Source: Rhizobium sp. NRK18 (GTDB taxonomy: Bacteria; Pseudomonadota; Alphaproteobacteria; Rhizobiales; Rhizobiaceae). From it: a stretch of DNA of 64,000 bases. Numbering within the stretch: position 1 is the stretch's first letter; each line of letters opens with the position of its first letter. The notes under the pieces were generated by a model, which saw only the letters and a list, made by a program, of their open reading frames with translations, did no database searches and had not been told where the DNA came from. Location: NCBI RefSeq assembly GCF_024385575.1, contig NZ_JANFMV010000001.1:2509681-2573680 (forward strand). Reading direction: 5' to 3'. Both the position numbers and the translations under genes were made by a program. Positions 32,419 through 43,300 of the stretch are shown piece by piece.

Positions 32419-33459
32419 TTACCGCGGCTTCTTGCCGAACACGCGGACATATTCTTCCTCGCCGCCGCGCGCCAGCGCATCGGCCTGCTTGATCCACTCG
32501 TCGCGCTCGATCCGGCCCTTGAAGCTCAGATAGCCGTCGACCCAGTCGATCTCGTTCTTCGTCCATGCGGCAACCTGCGCATAGGTGTAGATGCCGAGGC
32601 TGTTGAGCTTGCCTTCGAGCACCGGACCGACGCCGGAGATCAGCTTCAGGTCGTCCGGGCTTTCCGGCTTGTCGATGGCGGCCGGACGATTGGCGTCGTC
32701 AAGCGCCGGCTGCTGCGAAGCGGCAATCTCACCCTCGACCGGCTTCGGGGTCGAGCCGTCCGGCTTGCCCTTCTGTTCCGGCTTTTCGGCTTCCGTTTCC
32801 TTGGAGGCGGTTTCAGCCTTGGCGGAATCGGCCTTCTTCGACGGGGTCGTGTCGCCGGTCAGCGATGTCAGGCCGCCGATCGGAGCGGAATAGATGCGAT
32901 CGATCTGCGGGCCGGGACGGATTTCGTCGGCGCGGCCAGCTTCGAAACGGTCGATGATATGCTCAAGCTGCGTCGGCGTCAGGTCTTCGTAGCTATCCTT
33001 GAAGATCATCACCATCGGCGCGTTGACGCAGGCGCCCTGACATTCGACCTCTTCCCACGACAGCGAGCCGTCGGCATTGGTGTGGAAGGGCTCGGCATGG
33101 ATCTTCTTCTTGCAGACCTTGATCAGGTCCTCGGCGCCGCGCAGCATGCAGGGCGTCGTGCCACAAACCTGGATATGCGCCTTGGTGCCGACCGGCTTCA
33201 GCTGGAACTGGGTGTAGAAGGTCGCGACTTCGAGCACGCGGATATAGGCCATGCCGAGCATTTCGGCGACGCCTTCGATCGCTGCCTTGGTGACCCAGCC
33301 ATCCTGTTCCTGCGCCCGCATCAGAAGCGGAATGACGGCGGACTGCTGACGGCCTTCCGGATATTTCTTGATGGTCGCCTCGGCCCAGGCTGCATTTTCC
33401 GCCGTGAAGGCGAATGCGGCTGGCTGGATGTTATCTTCGGCTAATCGACGAACGGACAT
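32419..33459 (-). CDS. nuoE: NADH-quinone oxidoreductase subunit E with C-terminal HhH extension
   Basis: A 346-residue protein, about twice the size of E. coli NuoE. The N-terminal thioredoxin-like domain (about 1-200) has the [2Fe-2S] ligands in [14 protein letters not shown] and [12 protein letters not shown] charged linker rich in Lys, Glu, Pro and Ser (about 205-275) leads to an HhH domain (about 275-335, [20 protein letters not shown]). This tail matches the separate HhH protein encoded after nuoF. It transfers electrons by the N1a cluster; the tail's role is unknown. Confidence 0.96.
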   Translation of the reverse strand: MSVRRLAEDNIQPAAFAFTAENAAWAEATIKKYPEGRQQSAVIPLLMRAQEQDGWVTKAAIEGVAEMLGMAYIRVLEVATFYTQFQLKPVGTKAHIQVCGTTPCMLRGAEDLIKVCKKKIHAEPFHTNADGSLSWEEVECQGACVNAPMVMIFKDSYEDLTPTQLEHIIDRFEAGRADEIRPGPQIDRIYSAPIGGLTSLTGDTTPSKKADSAKAETASKETEAEKPEQKGKPDGSTPKPVEGEIAASQQPALDDANRPAAIDKPESPDDLKLISGVGPVLEGKLNSLGIYTYAQVAAWTKNEIDWVDGYLSFKGRIERDEWIKQADALARGGEEEYVRVFGKKPR

Positions 33460-33513
33460 TCTTCTTCGCGCCTTATCTCAAATTCCAAAAAACGGGTTCA
33501 GGACCGCCCGAAA

Positions 33514-34704
33514 TCAGCGGTCCACTTCTCCGAATACGATATCAAGCGAACCGAGGATCGCGGTCACGTCGGCGAGCTGGTGACCACGGCTCATCGTGTC
33601 CATGGCCGACAGGTGCACAAAGCCCGGAGCGCGTATCTTGCAGCGGTACGGCTTGTTGCTGCCGTCCGACACCAGATAGACGCCGAACTCGCCCTTCGGG
33701 GCTTCGACGGCGGCGTAAACCTCGCCTTCCGGCACGTGGTAGCCCTCGGTGTAGAGCTTGAAGTGGTGGATCAGCGCTTCCATCGAGCGCTTCATCTCGG
33801 CCCGCTTCGGCGGAACGACCTTGCCGTCGAGCGACGAGACCGGGCCGACGGCATGCTTGCCGAGCAGCAGGTCGACGCACTGCTTCATGATGCGGATCGA
33901 CTGGCGCATCTCGTGCATGCGCACCAGATAGCGGTCATAGCAGTCGCCGTTCTTGCCGATCGGGATGTCGAAGTCGAGATCGGAATAGCATTCGTAGGGC
34001 TGCGCCTTGCGCAGGTCCCAGGCAGCGCCCGAACCGCGCACCATGACGCCGGAGAAGCCCATGGCCCAGGCATCCTCGAGCTTGACGACGCCGATGTCGA
34101 CGTTTCGCTGCTTGTAGATGCGGTTGTCGGTCAGAAGACCCTCGATGTCGTCGAGCACCTTGATAAAGGGATCGCACCAGTTGCCGATGTCTTCCACCAG
34201 CTTCTGCGGAATGTCCTGATGGACACCACCCGGACGGAAATAGGCGGCGTGCATGCGCGCGCCACAGGCACGCTCATAGAACACCATCAGCTTTTCACGC
34301 TCTTCGAAGCCCCAGACCGGCGGCGTCATGGCGCCGACGTCCATGGCCTGGGTCGTGACGTTCATGATGTGCGACAGGATGCGACCGATCTCGGAGAAGA
34401 GAACGCGGATCAGCTGGCCGCGCATCGGGATCTCGAGCTTCAGGAGCTTTTCGACCGCCAGCGCGAACGCGTGTTCCTGGTTCATCGGCGCCACGTAGTC
34501 GAGGCGATCGAAATAGGGCACGGCCTGCAGGTAGGTCTTCGTCTCGATCAGCTTTTCGGTGCCGCGGTGCAGCAGGCCGATATGCGGGTCGACACGCTCG
34601 ACGATTTCGCCGTCGAGCTCGAGCACGAGACGCAGAACGCCGTGCGCGGACGGGTGTTCGGGTCCGAAGTTGATGGTGAAGTTGCGGACGTTGTGTTCAG
34701 TCAT
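33514..34704 (-). CDS. nuoD: NADH-quinone oxidoreductase subunit D
   Basis: This 396-residue 49-kDa subunit forms the quinone site with NuoB. It has [13 protein letters not shown] with the quinone-binding His (HPSAHG, about residue 18-23), the conserved Tyr in the loop RLDYVAPMN and the C-terminal DIVFGEVDR. Homologous to the large subunit of [NiFe] hydrogenase without the metal ligands. It lies 18 nt after nuoC. Confidence 0.98.
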   Translation of the reverse strand: MTEHNVRNFTINFGPEHPSAHGVLRLVLELDGEIVERVDPHIGLLHRGTEKLIETKTYLQAVPYFDRLDYVAPMNQEHAFALAVEKLLKLEIPMRGQLIRVLFSEIGRILSHIMNVTTQAMDVGAMTPPVWGFEEREKLMVFYERACGARMHAAYFRPGGVHQDIPQKLVEDIGNWCDPFIKVLDDIEGLLTDNRIYKQRNVDIGVVKLEDAWAMGFSGVMVRGSGAAWDLRKAQPYECYSDLDFDIPIGKNGDCYDRYLVRMHEMRQSIRIMKQCVDLLLGKHAVGPVSSLDGKVVPPKRAEMKRSMEALIHHFKLYTEGYHVPEGEVYAAVEAPKGEFGVYLVSDGSNKPYRCKIRAPGFVHLSAMDTMSRGHQLADVTAILGSLDIVFGEVDR

Positions 34705-34722
34705 GGAGCTAGCCTTCCGTCC

Positions 34723-35325
34723 TTACTTCGCGGCCTTTTCGTCGCCGGGCAGAACGTAATCCGTTCCTTCCCATGGCGACAGAAAATCGAAACTGCGGAA
34801 TTCCTGCTTGAGTTCGACGGGCTCGTAGAGAACGCGCTTTAGCTCGTCGTCGTAGCGCACTTCGACGAAGCCGGTGACCGGGAAGTCCTTGCGCAGCGGA
34901 TGGCCTTCGAAACCGTAGTCCGTCAGGATGCGGCGCATGTCGGAATGACCCGAGAAGGGAATGCCGTACATGTCCCAGGCTTCGCGCTCGAACCAGTCGG
35001 CGCCCGGATAGACAGCGGTTGCCGACGGCACGGCCACGTCCTCAGCGACCGCGAGCTTGACGCGGATGCGCACGTTCTGGCGCGGCGACAGCAGGTGGTA
35101 GACCACATCGAAACGCTCGGCGCGCTGCGGATAGTCTACGCCGCAGATGTCGACGATGTTGACGAAACCGCACTGCACGTCGTCGCGCAGGAACGTCAAA
35201 AGCGGGATGATGCCGGCGGTGGTAGCCGTCACCGTCAGCTCGCCGTGCTTGATTTCGACGCCGACGAGGTGAGAGCTCTGCGCGTCCTTGATATGAGACG
35301 CAAGCTCGTTGAAGACTTCAGTCAT
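34723..35325 (-). CDS. nuoC: NADH-quinone oxidoreductase subunit C
   Basis: A 200-residue 30-kDa subunit, separate from nuoD as in most alphaproteobacteria. The signature ERE-like block is [39 protein letters not shown] near residues 115-155. It stabilises the NuoD-NuoB interface. It is 18 nt from the nuoB stop and 18 nt from the nuoD start. Confidence 0.97.
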   Translation of the reverse strand: MTEVFNELASHIKDAQSSHLVGVEIKHGELTVTATTAGIIPLLTFLRDDVQCGFVNIVDICGVDYPQRAERFDVVYHLLSPRQNVRIRVKLAVAEDVAVPSATAVYPGADWFEREAWDMYGIPFSGHSDMRRILTDYGFEGHPLRKDFPVTGFVEVRYDDELKRVLYEPVELKQEFRSFDFLSPWEGTDYVLPGDEKAAK

Positions 35326-35343
35326 TCGCTCTGCCCTTCACCC

Positions 35344-35928
35344 TTAGCGTTCGATCGTGCCGGTGCGGCGGATCTTCTTCTGCAGCAGAAGAACCCCGTA
35401 CAGCAGGGCTTCTGCCGTGGGGGGACAGCCCGGTACGTAGACGTCGACGGGGACGACACGGTCGCAGCCGCGCACCACCGAATAGGAATAATGATAGTAG
35501 CCGCCGCCATTGGCGCAGGAGCCCATCGAGATGACGTAGCGCGGCTCGGGCATCTGGTCGTAGACCTTGCGCAGAGCCGGCGCCATCTTGTTGGTCAGCG
35601 TGCCGGCGACGATCATGACGTCCGACTGGCGCGGCGAGGCGCGCGGGGCGACGCCGAAGCGCTCCATGTCGTAGCGCGGGCCGGAGACCTGCATCAGGCC
35701 TTCGACGGCGCAGCAGGCCAGGCCGAACTGCATCCACATCAGCGAGCCGGTCCGCGCCCAGGTGATCAGGTCGCGGGTCGAGGTGACCAGAAAGCCCTTG
35801 TCGGCCAGCTCGTCGTTGATCTCGCCGAAATATGCATCGTCGGCGCCGACCGGCTTGCCGGTTGCCGGATCGATGATGCCCTTGGGCTGCGGCGCGACGA
35901 GCGTCGTGTTTTCCGCGGTCACTCCCAT
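35344..35928 (-). CDS. nuoB: NADH-quinone oxidoreductase subunit B
   Basis: A 194-residue subunit that binds terminal cluster N2, which reduces quinone. The ligands are the tandem Cys in [11 protein letters not shown], a Cys in MGSCANGGG and a Cys in [12 protein letters not shown]. The ATG at 35926-35928 ([10 protein letters not shown]) is used because the family starts there and it overlaps the nuoA 3' end by 10 nt; an upstream GTG start would run into nuoA. Confidence 0.97.
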   Translation of the reverse strand: MGVTAENTTLVAPQPKGIIDPATGKPVGADDAYFGEINDELADKGFLVTSTRDLITWARTGSLMWMQFGLACCAVEGLMQVSGPRYDMERFGVAPRASPRQSDVMIVAGTLTNKMAPALRKVYDQMPEPRYVISMGSCANGGGYYHYSYSVVRGCDRVVPVDVYVPGCPPTAEALLYGVLLLQKKIRRTGTIER

Positions 35929-36284
35929 TCCAGAGCTCCCTTTTTCCATTCGTAGATGAAGCCGATGGTCAATACGCCGAGGAAGACCATCATGGACCAG
36001 AAGCCGAACCAGCCGATATCGCCGAAGGAAACGGCCCACGGAAAGAGGAAGGCGACTTCAAGGTCGAAAATGATGAAGAGAATCGACACCAGATAGAAGC
36101 GGATGTCGAATTTCATGCGCGCGTCGTCGAAGGCGTTGAAGCCGCATTCGAAGGGCGACAGCTTTTCCGGATCGGGCGCCTTGAAGGCGACGGCAAACGG
36201 CGCGATCAGCAGAGCGAGGCCGATTACCAGAGAAATGCCGATAAAGATTGCGATCGGAATATAGGAACCGAGAAGGTCAGTCAT
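35919..36284 (-). CDS. nuoA: NADH-quinone oxidoreductase subunit A
   Basis: A 121-residue, three-helix membrane subunit and first gene of the nuo operon. It has the conserved cytosolic loop PYECG equivalent [24 protein letters not shown], with Cys and Asp/Glu near the quinone chamber. The 3' end overlaps nuoB by 10 nt. Confidence 0.97.
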   Translation of the reverse strand: MTDLLGSYIPIAIFIGISLVIGLALLIAPFAVAFKAPDPEKLSPFECGFNAFDDARMKFDIRFYLVSILFIIFDLEVAFLFPWAVSFGDIGWFGFWSMMVFLGVLTIGFIYEWKKGALEWE

Positions 36285-36564
36285 TCAGTCCGTCCCTGCC
36301 TGTCTCAGGATCTGCGCCGGGCGGCGCGAACGTCCAAATTCGACAGGCCGTATTTGTCTGTGTTGCAACGAGCCGTGGTTAGCGCAGCCTGCGCTGCCGC
36401 GCAAGCCGTTAGCGGCCTTTGAACCACTACGCGGACGACTTTATCAAGGCTTGATCTCGGAGTCGCGACAAAACTTCGCAATGCAGCATCACGATTGCAA
36501 CAGATTTGGTCACAAGCGTTTAAATCGATCTGATTGATAGCCGTCATGAATCCGACGACTCACG
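36285..36564. other. Upstream region of the nuo operon
   Basis: 280 bases between nuoA and the convergently placed end of the AAA-ATPase gene. The nuo promoter should lie here on the minus strand, but no good -35/-10 pair was found; a CTTGTG with 17 bases to CGTGAT is weak. A minus-strand open frame of 80 codons here has no homology-like features. Confidence 0.4.
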
Positions 36565-37158
36565 TCAGGCCGGCCGGACCATCCTCGCGACCGTGGCCGC
36601 CACCTTTTCCGCCCGCACCTCCACAGGCGCTTGGTCGACCACCTCAAGGCGGTAGCCGAAGCGGCGGTAGGCGGGCAGCAAAGCCTCATACTCGGCCTGC
36701 GCTGCGGCGAGATCGTGGCGGCGCTCGGCATCCTGGCGGAAAATCTGCGGCCAGGGTGGTAGCACGAAGACCAGACTGTTGTGCGCGAGAAGCCCGACGG
36801 CATTGACCAGCCAGACCGGCACGGGAAGCCCCTTCATCTCCAGATAGGCGAGCGCGTCGATCGGCCCGCGGTCGAAAAAGGCGATCCGCCCTTCCCGCGC
36901 CGCCGCCACGCGCTGCGCGATCGCCCGCGATACCACCAGCTCGACGAAGCGCAGCGGGTTTTCCTCAGGCAGCGCATCGCCGCCGATCGCCAGCTGCTCG
37001 CGCACGATCTGGCGGCCGGGCTCCGGATAGATGGCAAACCCCTTTTGGCCGAGCGCCTCGAGAAGCGTCGACTTACCGCCGCCCGAGCATCCGGTCAGCA
37101 GGAAAACGCGATCCGCACATTGGCGAATCGATTCAAGGTCATAATCGGATAAGTTCAC
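36565..37158 (-). CDS. AAA family ATPase (AAA_28-like, small P-loop)
   Basis: A 197-residue P-loop protein with Walker A FLLTGCSGGGKSTLLEAL (about 19-36) and a Walker-B-like stretch GRIAFFDRGPIDALAYLE near 90. The fold is kinase-like (nucleotide or small-molecule kinase), with a lid-like arginine-rich segment (PQIFRQDAERR). Substrate is unknown. The start is GTG (37156-37158) with GGAG about 8 bases upstream. It is a single gene between the tRNAs and the nuo operon. Confidence 0.82.
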   Translation of the reverse strand: MNLSDYDLESIRQCADRVFLLTGCSGGGKSTLLEALGQKGFAIYPEPGRQIVREQLAIGGDALPEENPLRFVELVVSRAIAQRVAAAREGRIAFFDRGPIDALAYLEMKGLPVPVWLVNAVGLLAHNSLVFVLPPWPQIFRQDAERRHDLAAAQAEYEALLPAYRRFGYRLEVVDQAPVEVRAEKVAATVARMVRPA

Positions 37159-37240
37159 GGTCTTTCTCCACCGCTCACAGGGAACGGCTCGAAACGCGCA
37201 CCTCCGGATGAGGCGAAGCGCATTGACGGAAATGGAGGAG

Positions 37241-37261
37241 GAAAATCGAGCCTGGCTCGAG
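37241..37261 (-). terminator. Terminator of the tRNA-Asp pair
   Basis: On the minus strand TCGAGC-CAG-GCTCGA is followed by TTTTCC, just beyond the 3' end of the first tRNA-Asp copy. A short stem but correctly placed. Confidence 0.55.
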
Positions 37262-37269
37262 AAAGAAAA

Positions 37270-37346
37270 TGGCGCGAGTGACGGGGCTCGAACCCGCGAC
37301 CTCCGGCGTGACAGGCCGGCACTCTAACCGACTGAGCTACACCCGC
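37270..37346 (-). tRNA. tRNA-Asp (GTC), copy 1
   Basis: A 77-nt cloverleaf including encoded CCA. Acceptor GCGGGTG pairs with CACTCGC, the anticodon loop is CTGTCAC with GTC, and the T arm has GTTCGAG. It differs from the neighbouring copy at one D-loop base. Confidence 0.97.
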
Positions 37347-37370
37347 GCATTGTTTGAAGACTGTCGAAAG

Positions 37371-37447
37371 TGGCGCGAGTGACGGGGCTCGAACCCGCGA
37401 CCTCCGGCGTGACAGGCCGGCACTCTAACCAACTGAGCTACACCCGC
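37371..37447 (-). tRNA. tRNA-Asp (GTC), copy 2
   Basis: The same 77-nt tRNA with CCA, anticodon GTC; T instead of C in the D loop. It lies first in the transcription direction, about 60 nt from the promoter at 37514-37542. Confidence 0.97.
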
Positions 37448-37513
37448 ACTTTTCGAAATCTTCGGGAACGTTGCCGCCCCCCGCCAAGCGGCGTTGCCGT
37501 TTGGTGTGCGGCT

Positions 37514-37542
37514 AACTAAGCGGTTCGAATGGGGGTGTCAAG
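37514..37542 (-). promoter_or_regulatory. Promoter of the tRNA-Asp pair
   Basis: Minus strand CTTGAC (37537-37542) and TTAGTT (37514-37519) with a 17-base spacer. CTTGAC is the rhizobial housekeeping -35 consensus. Both tRNA-Asp copies and the hairpin at 37241 lie downstream. Confidence 0.65.
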
Positions 37543-37739
37543 CAGGTTTGGGAGACAAAAACGGAGAACGCATTCTTTTTATAATGCGATCACCCGCGGC
37601 CCGCCACCTTCCCTGCCCTGCGCACACCGGAAGCGTTGAAAAAAGCAAAAAAATCGATTGGACCCTCTTGCGGAATTTTTCCGATGCGCATAGATCACGG
37701 CCACCGACGCGGCGGACGACTGATCCGCACAACGCGCAC

Positions 37740-37815
37740 GGGCGATTAGCTCAGTTGGTAGAGCGCCTCGTTTACACCGAGGATGTCGGGAGTTCGAGTC
37801 TCTCATCGCCCACCA
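37740..37815 (+). tRNA. tRNA-Val (TAC)
   Basis: A 76-nt cloverleaf with encoded CCA. GGGCGAT pairs with ATCGCCC, the anticodon stem CCTCG/CGAGG encloses TTTACAC with TAC at positions 34-36, and the T loop is GTTCGAG. A CTTGCG-17-ATAGAT promoter-like pair lies about 50-80 bases upstream, at 37668-37696. Confidence 0.97.
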
Positions 37816-37888
37816 TTTTCCCAAAATTCTCCTATTGTGTCCGCGGCATCTCAGGTGATTGCGGTAGGCTTAGCGCGCTTGCCGCTGC

Positions 37889-38236
37889 TCACCCCGCCCG
37901 CCGCGCGCGGAGCTGCGTGAGGACCCACCAGGCGGCGCTGCCGCAGAGGCTGCCTCCGGCCTTGATGACGGCGTCGTGCAGGCGGGCGTGGCGAGTGGGC
38001 GAGAGTTCCTGTGCCAGTTCGAGGCCGAGGGCGGCCACGACCGAGAAGAGCAGCACCCATTTCCAATGCCTGGGATAGGCGAAGGTGAAGACGAAGGTCG
38101 TCAGCGCATAGGCCGCCGCCCGGTCGAGGTTGACCGTCGTGATGGTGTGGGGGCGAAGGCCGATCGGGGAAACGGTGACCAAAACAATGGCCGCCAGCAA
38201 TGCCCAGGCGGCCACCTTGAAAACTACTCTTATCAT
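37889..38236 (-). CDS. VanZ-like membrane protein
   Basis: A 115-residue protein with about three hydrophobic helices (VAAWALLAAIVLVTVSP; AAAYALTTFVFTFAYP; VLLFSVVAALGLELAQ). The pattern SPIGLRP near residue 24 and LELAQELSPTRHARLHDAVIKAGGSLCG match VanZ-like proteins (ExxQ..P.R....D...N/K..G). Such proteins are of unclear function; VanZ itself gives low-level teicoplanin resistance in enterococci. Start ATG at 38234-38236 is at the family N-terminus. Confidence 0.82.
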   Translation of the reverse strand: MIRVVFKVAAWALLAAIVLVTVSPIGLRPHTITTVNLDRAAAYALTTFVFTFAYPRHWKWVLLFSVVAALGLELAQELSPTRHARLHDAVIKAGGSLCGSAAWWVLTQLRARRAG

Positions 38237-38355
38237 GCTGCGCAAATTAGTGCGCCACGCGAAACATGCAAGAGCTACCTCTCGCCTTCGCGAGAGTTGC
38301 CGGCGCGCGGCATCAATCCGCATCCACCGGCCGAAGGTATGCCTGGCGACGGGCC

Positions 38356-40038
38356 CTAACGCGATGCGGCGAGCGCCAGCGCCGGGCGGGCGGCGCGGTC
38401 ACGGGGCTCGGCGGTCGTGCGGAAGCGGGCGAGCTGCTGCATCAGCGTGTCGAGTTCGCCGGACAGCGAATGATTGGCCGCCGTCGATTCTTCCGCGATG
38501 GCCGCATTCTGCTGCGTTCCGTGATCGATCACGTTGATCGCCGTGTTGATCTCGCGGATGCCGCTCGACTGTTCGCTGGAGGCCTCGACGATCGCCGAAA
38601 CATTCGTGTCGATGCTGGCGAGCTGATCGATGATTCCCGACAGCGACGCATCGGTCGCCTTGACCAGTGACACGCCCTTTTCGACATGGCCGGCCGATTC
38701 GCCGATCAGCGCGTTGATCTCCTTGGCGGCCGTCGCCGAGCGCTGCGCCAGTTCGCGCACCTCCTGGGCGACGACGGCGAAACCCTTGCCAGCCTCGCCT
38801 GCCCGCGCCGCCTCGACGCCGGCATTCAAGGCGAGCAGATTGGTCTGGAAGGCGATGCCGTCGATCACGCTCAGGATCTTGGAAATCTCGCCGGACGAGC
38901 GCTCGATTTCGGCCATGGCGCCCATGGCATCGCGCATGACGCGACCGGATTCCTCCGCCGTCTTGCGCGTCAGCGTCAACGACGTGCCGGCCTGGCGTGC
39001 CCTCTCGCTGGTGCTCGACACCGTTTCGGTAATCTCCGTCAGCGCCGCCGCGGTTTCCTCGACGGAGGCCGCCTGCTGTTCGGTGCGGCGGGCGAGATCA
39101 TCGGAGGCTTCCTTCAGCTGACCGGCGCTTGCGGAGATGCCGCGGGCGTTCTGCAGGACCTGTTCCATGAAGGATCGCAGCACGCCGACGGCGTTATTGA
39201 AGTCTTCCCGCGTCTTTTCCATGCTCGGCGTGAAGCGGTCGTCGAGCGAGACGGCGAGATTGCCGTCGGCCACCGCCTCGATGGCGCGGCCGAGTTTCTC
39301 AAGGCAGGTCATGCGCTCGCTGACGTCGACGGCGAACTTGATGACCTTGACCACCCTGCCCCGGTCGTCGAAGACCGGGTTGTAGACGGCCTGTATCCAT
39401 ACGGCCCGGCCATCCTTGGCGAAGCGGACGAACTCGCCGTTGAAGTGCTCGCCACGCGCCAGACGCGGCCAGAACTCCGCATAGTCGGCGGAGGAGACAT
39501 AGGACGGCTCACAGAAGATGCGGTGATGGCGACCGACGATCTCCTCGGCCCTGTAGCCGAGCGTCGCGCAGAAATTGGCATTGGCGGCAATGATGGTTCC
39601 GTCCGGCGTAAATTCGATGATGGCCTGGGACTTGGATGCTGCATCGAGCTTTGCGGCGTCGTCCAGCGCCTTCAGCTTGAAGGCGGTGATGTCGGTGGCG
39701 ATCTTGACGACGCGCAGCACCTTGCCGTTCCTGACGACCGGATTGTAGGACGCCTCGATCCAGACTTCGCGCCCGCCCTTGGCAATGCGCTTGTACTGCC
39801 GACGGTCGAAATCACCCTTTCTCAAGCTGTCCCAGAAGGCTCTGTAGTCCTGGCTTGCGGCATAGTCCTCGCTGACGAACATCGAATGATGGCGACCGAC
39901 GATCTCGGCCGGCGCATACCCCATGACGTGACAGAAATTCTCGTTCGCCTCGAGAATGGTGCCGTCCGGTTTGAAGACAATGACCGCATGCGATTTGCCA
40001 ATCGCGTCCATATCCTGCGCTGCTGCATTCACAAACAT
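38356..40038 (-). CDS. Soluble methyl-accepting chemotaxis protein with two PAS domains
   Basis: A 560-residue chemoreceptor without transmembrane helices. Two repeated PAS domains (about 10-115 and 132-235) share KPDGTI.EANENFC..(M/L)GY and GREVWI.ASYNPV phrases, suggesting redox or flavin/heme sensing like Aer-2 type receptors, though the cofactor cannot be told. A HAMP-like linker (about 250-305) precedes the signalling domain, whose tip [22 protein letters not shown] binds CheA/CheW. The C-terminus lacks a CheR pentapeptide. Start at 40036-40038 (MFVNAAAQD); an alternative start lies seven codons upstream. Confidence 0.93.
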   Translation of the reverse strand: MFVNAAAQDMDAIGKSHAVIVFKPDGTILEANENFCHVMGYAPAEIVGRHHSMFVSEDYAASQDYRAFWDSLRKGDFDRRQYKRIAKGGREVWIEASYNPVVRNGKVLRVVKIATDITAFKLKALDDAAKLDAASKSQAIIEFTPDGTIIAANANFCATLGYRAEEIVGRHHRIFCEPSYVSSADYAEFWPRLARGEHFNGEFVRFAKDGRAVWIQAVYNPVFDDRGRVVKVIKFAVDVSERMTCLEKLGRAIEAVADGNLAVSLDDRFTPSMEKTREDFNNAVGVLRSFMEQVLQNARGISASAGQLKEASDDLARRTEQQAASVEETAAALTEITETVSSTSERARQAGTSLTLTRKTAEESGRVMRDAMGAMAEIERSSGEISKILSVIDGIAFQTNLLALNAGVEAARAGEAGKGFAVVAQEVRELAQRSATAAKEINALIGESAGHVEKGVSLVKATDASLSGIIDQLASIDTNVSAIVEASSEQSSGIREINTAINVIDHGTQQNAAIAEESTAANHSLSGELDTLMQQLARFRTTAEPRDRAARPALALAASR

Positions 40039-40336
40039 GGGGCACCCCTGCATTCCCACCCTGGATTGCAGCCATGTTTTGCCCCAAATGTTAAAATTCG
40101 GTATTAAAGGACATCCTAATTTGCGTGATTTATAAAAATAATGACAGTAAATACCATGTGGTATATCACGTCCACCCTAGTATATTTTGGCTTTTATCAA
40201 TATCGGCTATTAATATTCGTACACAAACGCCCATGAAAACGATGGCGTCCAGTACAATCGTTAAACTGCAAACGATACAGAGGGGGCAACGGGCCCCCAG
40301 AGACTTCATGACCTTACCTTACGTAAGCAAACCCGG
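40039..40336. other. AT-rich interval with an operator-like palindrome
   Basis: 298 bases between the chemoreceptor start and the RTX-like gene's stop. Visibly AT-richer than its surroundings (for example TTATAAAAATAATGAC, TTTATCAATATCGGCTATTAATATTC). ATACCA-TG-TGGTAT at 40151-40164 is a 6-2-6 inverted repeat. It probably holds the chemoreceptor promoter. No gene is seen. Confidence 0.5.
40281..40299 (-). terminator. Possible terminator of the RTX-like gene
   Basis: GGGGGC and GCCCCC (40282-40287, 40293-40298) form a strong GC stem with a five-base loop, 38 nt after the stop on the minus strand. There is almost no T-run after it, so termination is uncertain. Confidence 0.4.
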
Positions 40337-43300
40337 TCAGCTCCACTTGAAATCGGTACTCGCCAGATCGGACGCCGACGTGCCGCTGAGCGTGATCTGC
40401 ATGTCCACGGCACCGTCGCCATTGACGTCGACATACAGCGTATCCGTCGAGTTGACGAAATAGGCCTCGGAGTTGCCGTTGCCGCTGAACGTCGCATTGC
40501 TGCCGAGCCAGTTGAAGGTACCCGACTGCAGACCGGAGAACACCAGCTTGTCGGTGCCGGCAACGAAGTCGGTGATCTTGTCCGCCGTGGCGCCGCTCGA
40601 TTGCGAGGTCGAGGTGAAGGTGAAGAGATCGGAACCGGCCCCGCCGGTCACCGTATCGATGCCGGCGCCGAAGACGATCGTGTCGCTGCCGGCGCCGAGA
40701 TCGACGATGGTGTTGGTCGAGCCGGTCAGGACGATCACGTCAGCACCCGACGAGCCGGTGATGTTTTCGGTGTTCGAGACGGTCAGTGTGGAGGCGGAAC
40801 CGAGCGTCAGGTAGTCCTCACCGCCGCCGAGATCGATCGGCGCTCCGGTGAAGGTACCGGAAATGGTGATGTTGTCGGCATAGCTCGAACCGTTGATGGT
40901 TTCGATGCTGGTCAACGTCGCGGTCGCGCCCTCGGCAAAGGTGATGCTGTCGACACCCGTTCCCAGATTGAACTGGCCACCGGTGACCGCCTCCTTCACG
41001 AAGACCGTATCGGCGTTCGAGCCGCCGACGATCGATTCGACCGAATAGACCGACACCGTGTTGGTGTAGTTTCCGAGAACAAGCGTGTCCGAACCGTCGC
41101 CGAGATCGATTTCCATGCCGGTGGCGGCATCGAGGATCGTCACGCGATCGGCCCCGCCGCCGCCAAGCACCGTCTCGACGCCGGTCAGCGACACCGTGCT
41201 GGCGCTGGCGGCAAGCTTCACCTCGTCATAGCCATCGCCGAGATCGAGACGGCCGGAATAGGTATCGCTGTTGATGACCACCAGATCATCCGTCGAACCG
41301 CCGACGACGGTTTCGACATTGCTGATCGTCACGGTGTTTTCCGCGTCGGCGAGCGTCAGCTTGTCGTTGCCGTCGCCGAGATCGATGTAGCCGCCGGTCA
41401 TCTGCGTGGCGAGCGTGATGCGGTCGGAATAGCTTCCACCGGAAATCGATTCGAGATTGGAAATGGTGGCGGTCAGGCCGCCGGTCCAGGTCAACCGGTC
41501 GGAGCCTGCCCCGAAATCCATCACCGCGCCCACATTCGAGCCGTCGATGGTGATCACGTCGTCGCTGTCGGAGCCGACCAGCGTTTCCACGCCGGCAATG
41601 GTGACCGTCGCCCCGCTGGTGCCGAGATTGAGCGTATCGTAGCCGCTGCCGAGATCGACATAGCCCTGCTCGTAACTGCCCTCCAGCGTCACGGTGTCGG
41701 AGAGCGTGCCGCCGATGACCGTCTCGATGTTCTGGACGGTCGCGGTGTTGTTGTAGTTGGCGAACTTGACCTGGTCGGTACCGCTCATCAGGTTGATGAC
41801 GCCGCCCGTATATTGCTCGATGATGGAAATGACGTCGGAGCCGGCATTGCCCATGATCGATTCGATACCGGACACGGACAGCGTGGCGCCATACTCGGAA
41901 ATGTGCAGGGTGTCCTGACCGTCGCCGAGCTTGATGACGCCGCCGGTCATCTCATCGGTGAGCCGGACCTCGTCGTCGCCGGCGCCGCCGAGAACCGTCT
42001 CGGTGCCGGAAACCGTCACCGTATTGCCGGCGGCTGACAGGTTCAGCGTGTCGTCGCCGTCGCCCAATGAGACATATCCGACGTCGCCGTCCGACAATGT
42101 GACTTTATCCTTGCCGGCGCCGCCGACGATGCTCTCCACATGGGCGGTCGTGATGGTGCCGCCGTCGTCTGAGAAGACAACCTGGTCCTCACCGTCGCCG
42201 AGGTCGATGAACGCGCCCGTCGTGTAGGTCGCGAGATTGACGACGTCCTCGTACTGGCTGCCGATCACCGTCTCGACATTGTCGATCGTCACCGTCGCCC
42301 CTTCCGAGGAGAAGGTCAGCGTGTCGAAACCGCGACCGAGATCGACATAGGCGCCGGTCACCTCGGAGCCGAAGGTGACGGTGTCGGACGAGCGACCGCC
42401 GATGATCGTCTCGGCATTGCTGATTGTCGCAGTGTTGTTGCGGTCGGCAAAGATGACCGTGTCGTTGCCGTCGGCCAGATCGATGCTGACACCTGCCGCC
42501 GTATCGCTGAAGACGATCGTGTCGTCGGAGCGACCACCCGTGATGGTCTCGACGTTGGCGACAGAAAGCGATGCGCCGTTGTCGCTGATCTTCAGCGTGT
42601 CATTGCCGGCGCCGAGATCAACCGTCGTCGCGCCGTCGATCGAATCGATGGTGATGATATCGGAACCGGCGCCGCCGACGATGGTCTCGACGCCCGACAT
42701 GGTGATCGTGTTGCCGCCATCGGCCATGATGACCGTGTCGTTGCCGGAGCCGAGACCGATGTCCCCGGTGAACGGAGCGGAGATATAGATCTTCTCGATC
42801 CCGCTGGAACCGTTGATCGTCTCGACATTGGCGACGGTGATGGTGACGTTGCCGAGCGTCTGCAGCGTATCCTGGCCATCACCGAGATCGATGAAACCTT
42901 CATCGATCGTTCCGCCGAGACGGACGATGTCGTCCGCTGCCCCGCCGATCACGGTTTCGACATCGCTGACCGTCACGGTGGCGCCGCTGTCGGAGATGAC
43001 GAGCTTGTCATTGCCGCGACCTAGGCTGATGACGCCGCCGGTATAGCCTTCGCCGAGCGTAATCACATCGGAGGACTTGCCGCCGGTAATCGTTTCCACG
43101 TTGGAGATAGTCGCGGTGTTGTTGAAGTCGCCGAACTTCACGCGGTCGGAATTCTTGCCAAGGTCGATCGTTGCCCCGGTCACGGCCTGATCGAAGATCA
43201 CGTAATCGGCGCTCGCGTCGCCCAGCACGGTCTCGACATTGCGCGCCGTCACCGTGCCGCCGGAATAGAGCATGACGGTATCGTTGCCGTCGGCCAGGTC

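Noticed and set aside
36305..36547. 80-codon ORF upstream of nuoA
   Set aside because: Cys- and Arg-rich composition, no ribosome site, and it occupies the expected nuo promoter region.
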